From an uncultured Collinsella sp. (GTDB taxonomy: Bacteria; Actinomycetota; Coriobacteriia; Coriobacteriales; Coriobacteriaceae): a stretch of DNA of 8,813 nucleotides. Positions within the stretch are counted from its first letter, which is position 1, and every line of letters begins with the position of its first letter. This document shows positions 7,836-8,813 of the stretch, piece after piece. The translations under genes and the position numbers were made by a program. Where the stretch lies: the NCBI GenBank assembly GCA_902494375.1, contig CABUTL010000038.1, forward strand, positions 1 to 8,813. The letters run 5' to 3'. The notes under the pieces are model-generated. The model did not search any database, was not told the DNA's origin, and saw nothing but the letters and a program-made list of their open reading frames with translations.

Positions 7836-7841
7836 TCTCCT
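7836..7841 (-). promoter_or_regulatory. Ribosome binding site of the hydrolase gene
   Basis: Read on the - strand this is AGGAGA, 7 nt before the ATG at 7828-7826. Confidence 0.75.
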
Positions 7842-7845
7842 ATAA

Positions 7846-7859
7846 GATGTTAATACATC
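7846..7859. promoter_or_regulatory. Palindrome in the hydrolase leader (possible operator)
   Basis: GATGT and ACATC form a perfect 5-bp inverted repeat around TAAT, located between the predicted -10 box and the RBS of the hydrolase gene. A repressor bound here would block transcription. No regulator gene is nearby to name. Confidence 0.35.
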
Positions 7860-7877
7860 AACATTTAATGCAAGCGC

Positions 7878-7906
7878 ATTATGGACGTTCGCCGTTGATG
7901 CGTCAA
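7878..7906 (-). promoter_or_regulatory. Sigma-70-type promoter of the hydrolase gene
   Basis: On the - strand TTGACG (7906-7901) and CATAAT (7883-7878) are separated by exactly 17 nt; each matches consensus in five of six bases. The expected transcript would have a 5' leader of about 40 nt. The -35 box sits within the palindrome GTTGATGCGTCAAC (7894-7907), and GATGTTAATACATC (7846-7859) lies in the leader, so control by a DNA-binding regulator is plausible. Confidence 0.7.
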
Positions 7907-7907
7907 C
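7894..7907. promoter_or_regulatory. Palindrome over the hydrolase -35 box (possible operator)
   Basis: GTTGA and TCAAC form a perfect 5-bp inverted repeat around TGCG and cover the - strand -35 hexamer. Its left half GTTGATG recurs inverted (CATCAAC) at 7856-7862, next to the other palindrome. Confidence 0.35.
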
Positions 7908-7949
7908 AGGCAAAGAATGGGTAAACAAAGGGTCACGTATAGTGCAAAT

Positions 7950-7979
7950 TTCGCACGTACCCAGACGCTTTGATATAGT
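7950..7979 (+). promoter_or_regulatory. Probable promoter of the TrhA/hemolysin III gene
   Basis: TTCGCA at 7950-7955 and TATAGT at 7974-7979 are separated by 18 nt. The -10 box matches consensus in five of six bases. It lies about 35 nt before the start codon and is divergent from the hydrolase promoter. Confidence 0.5.
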
Positions 7980-7998
7980 GTTGAGAACTCTTTACGTT

Positions 7999-8003
7999 GG
8001 AGG
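7999..8003 (+). promoter_or_regulatory. Ribosome binding site of the TrhA gene
   Basis: GGAGG lies 11 nt before the ATG at 8015, a slightly long spacing. The in-frame TTG at 7997 would use up this site, and the closer ATG at 8004 is followed at once by a stop codon, so 8015 is the best start. Confidence 0.6.
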
Positions 8004-8014
8004 ATGTAACCGGC

Positions 8015-8698
8015 ATGTCCGATTCGAGCGACAGTTCTAAGCCGCGACCCAAGACCGCGGCCGTTCCACACTACACGGTGGGTGAGGAGATCATGAACTC
8101 CGTCACCCATGGTGTCGGCTGCCTGCTGGGTATCGCGGGCCTGGTGCTCCTGATCGTATTCGCCGCCCTGCGCGGCGGAGGCCCGGCCCACATGGCCGCG
8201 GCAATTGTCTACGGCGTCAGCATTATCCTCGAATACCTAGCCTCCACGCTCTACCACGCGATTCAGCCCGCGCGCGCCAAGCGCGTGTTTCGCATCATCG
8301 ACCACAGCTGCATCTACCTGCTCATTGCGGGCAGCTATACGCCGTTTTGCCTCATCACGCTCGCAAACGACGGCGGCGCTGTGCTGTTCTTTGCCGTATG
8401 GGCCATCGCCATTATCGGCATCGCCCTCGAGTGCTTTATGCGCGAGCGCCAGCCGCATTGGGTAAGCGGCCTGGTCTATCTGCTGATGGGCTGGCTCGTT
8501 GTCTTTAAGCTGCCCGAGCTCGTGGCGCTGCTCAACCCCGTGGCACTTGCCCTGCTCGCCGTCGGCGGCGTGTGCTACACCGCGGGCGTGCCGTTCTATA
8601 TCGCCAAAAACGTGCGCTATCTTCACAGCGTGTTTCACCTGTGGGTACTCGCCGGCAGCATCTTCCAGTTCATGGCGGTGATCCTCTTCGTAATCTAG
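8015..8698 (+). CDS. Hemolysin III / TrhA family membrane protein (PAQR-like)
   Basis: A 227-residue protein with about seven membrane helices, matching the usual length of the bacterial hemolysin III family. Family motifs are in order: Glu-Glu-x-x-Asn-Ser-x-Thr-His-Gly (24-33) at the start of helix 1, Ser-Thr-Leu-Tyr-His (77-81), Asp96, Ala-Gly-Ser-Tyr-Thr-Pro (105-110), and His204-x3-His208 in the last helix region. His81, His204 and His208 correspond to the three histidines that bind zinc in adiponectin-receptor (PAQR) relatives. In bacteria the family is linked to membrane-energetics homeostasis (TrhA); the older hemolysin label comes from early Bacillus work and should not be read as a toxin call. 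The first 20 residues are polar and Ser/Pro-rich. The gene is transcribed alone, divergently from the hydrolase. Confidence 0.9.
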   Translation: MSDSSDSSKPRPKTAAVPHYTVGEEIMNSVTHGVGCLLGIAGLVLLIVFAALRGGGPAHMAAAIVYGVSIILEYLASTLYHAIQPARAKRVFRIIDHSCIYLLIAGSYTPFCLITLANDGGAVLFFAVWAIAIIGIALECFMRERQPHWVSGLVYLLMGWLVVFKLPELVALLNPVALALLAVGGVCYTAGVPFYIAKNVRYLHSVFHLWVLAGSIFQFMAVILFVI

Positions 8699-8741
8699 CG
8701 ACCACGCCAGCGCCCGTGCCCCCGCTCGGTCGCCAGTGCAA

Positions 8742-8791
8742 TTGCCGTATCAGCCGTCAACGTTTTAATCCGACATCCCGAATCTTGGAGG
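8742..8791 (+). promoter_or_regulatory. Possible promoter and RBS of the next, off-window gene
   Basis: TTGCCG at 8742-8747 and TTTAAT at 8764-8769 are 16 nt apart. TTGGAGG follows at 8785-8791. The only ATG after it (8807) is 15 nt away, too far to be convincing, and just two codons remain in the window. The rest of 8699-8813 shows no gene. Confidence 0.25.
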
Positions 8792-8813
8792 TTCGAGAAA
8801 CTCCCGATGGACA

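Noticed and set aside
6740..7924. Long + strand open frame (394 codons) opposite the hydrolase
   Set aside because: The - strand encodes a complete catalytic triad with RBS and promoter; the + frame begins within the terminator hairpin.
8698..8733. GCGACC/GGTCGC inverted repeat just after the TrhA gene as a terminator
   Set aside because: A 6-bp stem with a 24-nt loop and no T-run; not convincing as an intrinsic terminator.
8783..8810. GGTTCGA-containing segment as a tRNA T-arm
   Set aside because: The flanking bases do not form the required 5-bp T-stem, and no acceptor or anticodon arm is present.

Overview
The window looks like chromosomal DNA of a high-GC actinobacterium, most likely a gut Coriobacteriia member such as Collinsella. 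This is inferred from the strong G/C preference at third codon positions (which also opens long spurious antisense frames), the gene families present, and an intergenic cluster of GGGGACAGTC-type hairpin repeats. No rRNA, tRNA or other taxonomic marker is present, so the genus is a guess.

Layout. (1) Positions 1-1749, + strand: the end of one ABC-2-type permease gene and a second, complete ABC-2 permease that overlaps it by 14 nt. They probably form a heterodimeric exporter whose ATPase would lie upstream of the window. (2) Positions 1831-5231, + strand: a MacB/LolD-type ATPase gene followed 8 nt later by an 888-residue permease with two FtsX domains. This is a complete second ABC transporter. 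Its second extracytoplasmic domain carries an unusual acidic, Ala/Asp-rich helical stretch. (3) Positions 5229-5410: a noncoding cluster of inverted and direct repeats resembling REP/BIME elements, whose first copy contains the permease stop codon. (4) Positions 5493-6698, + strand: a DUF362-type protein with two [4Fe-4S] motifs and its own promoter-like region, closed by a strong hairpin terminator with T-runs on both strands. (5) Positions 6863-7828, - strand: a membrane-anchored alpha/beta hydrolase converging on that terminator. (6) Positions 7829-8014: a divergent promoter region with small palindromes. (7) Positions 8015-8698, + strand: a hemolysin III/TrhA (PAQR-like) membrane protein. 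(8) Positions 8699-8813: an intergenic tail that may hold the promoter of the next gene.

The two ABC transporters are separate types that sit next to each other; a shared substrate is not demonstrable. The DUF362 protein, hydrolase and TrhA-like protein look like independent single-gene units. I found no CRISPR array, phage, toxin-antitoxin or recognisable defence system. The repeat cluster and the acidic insertion in the FtsX permease are the least ordinary items.
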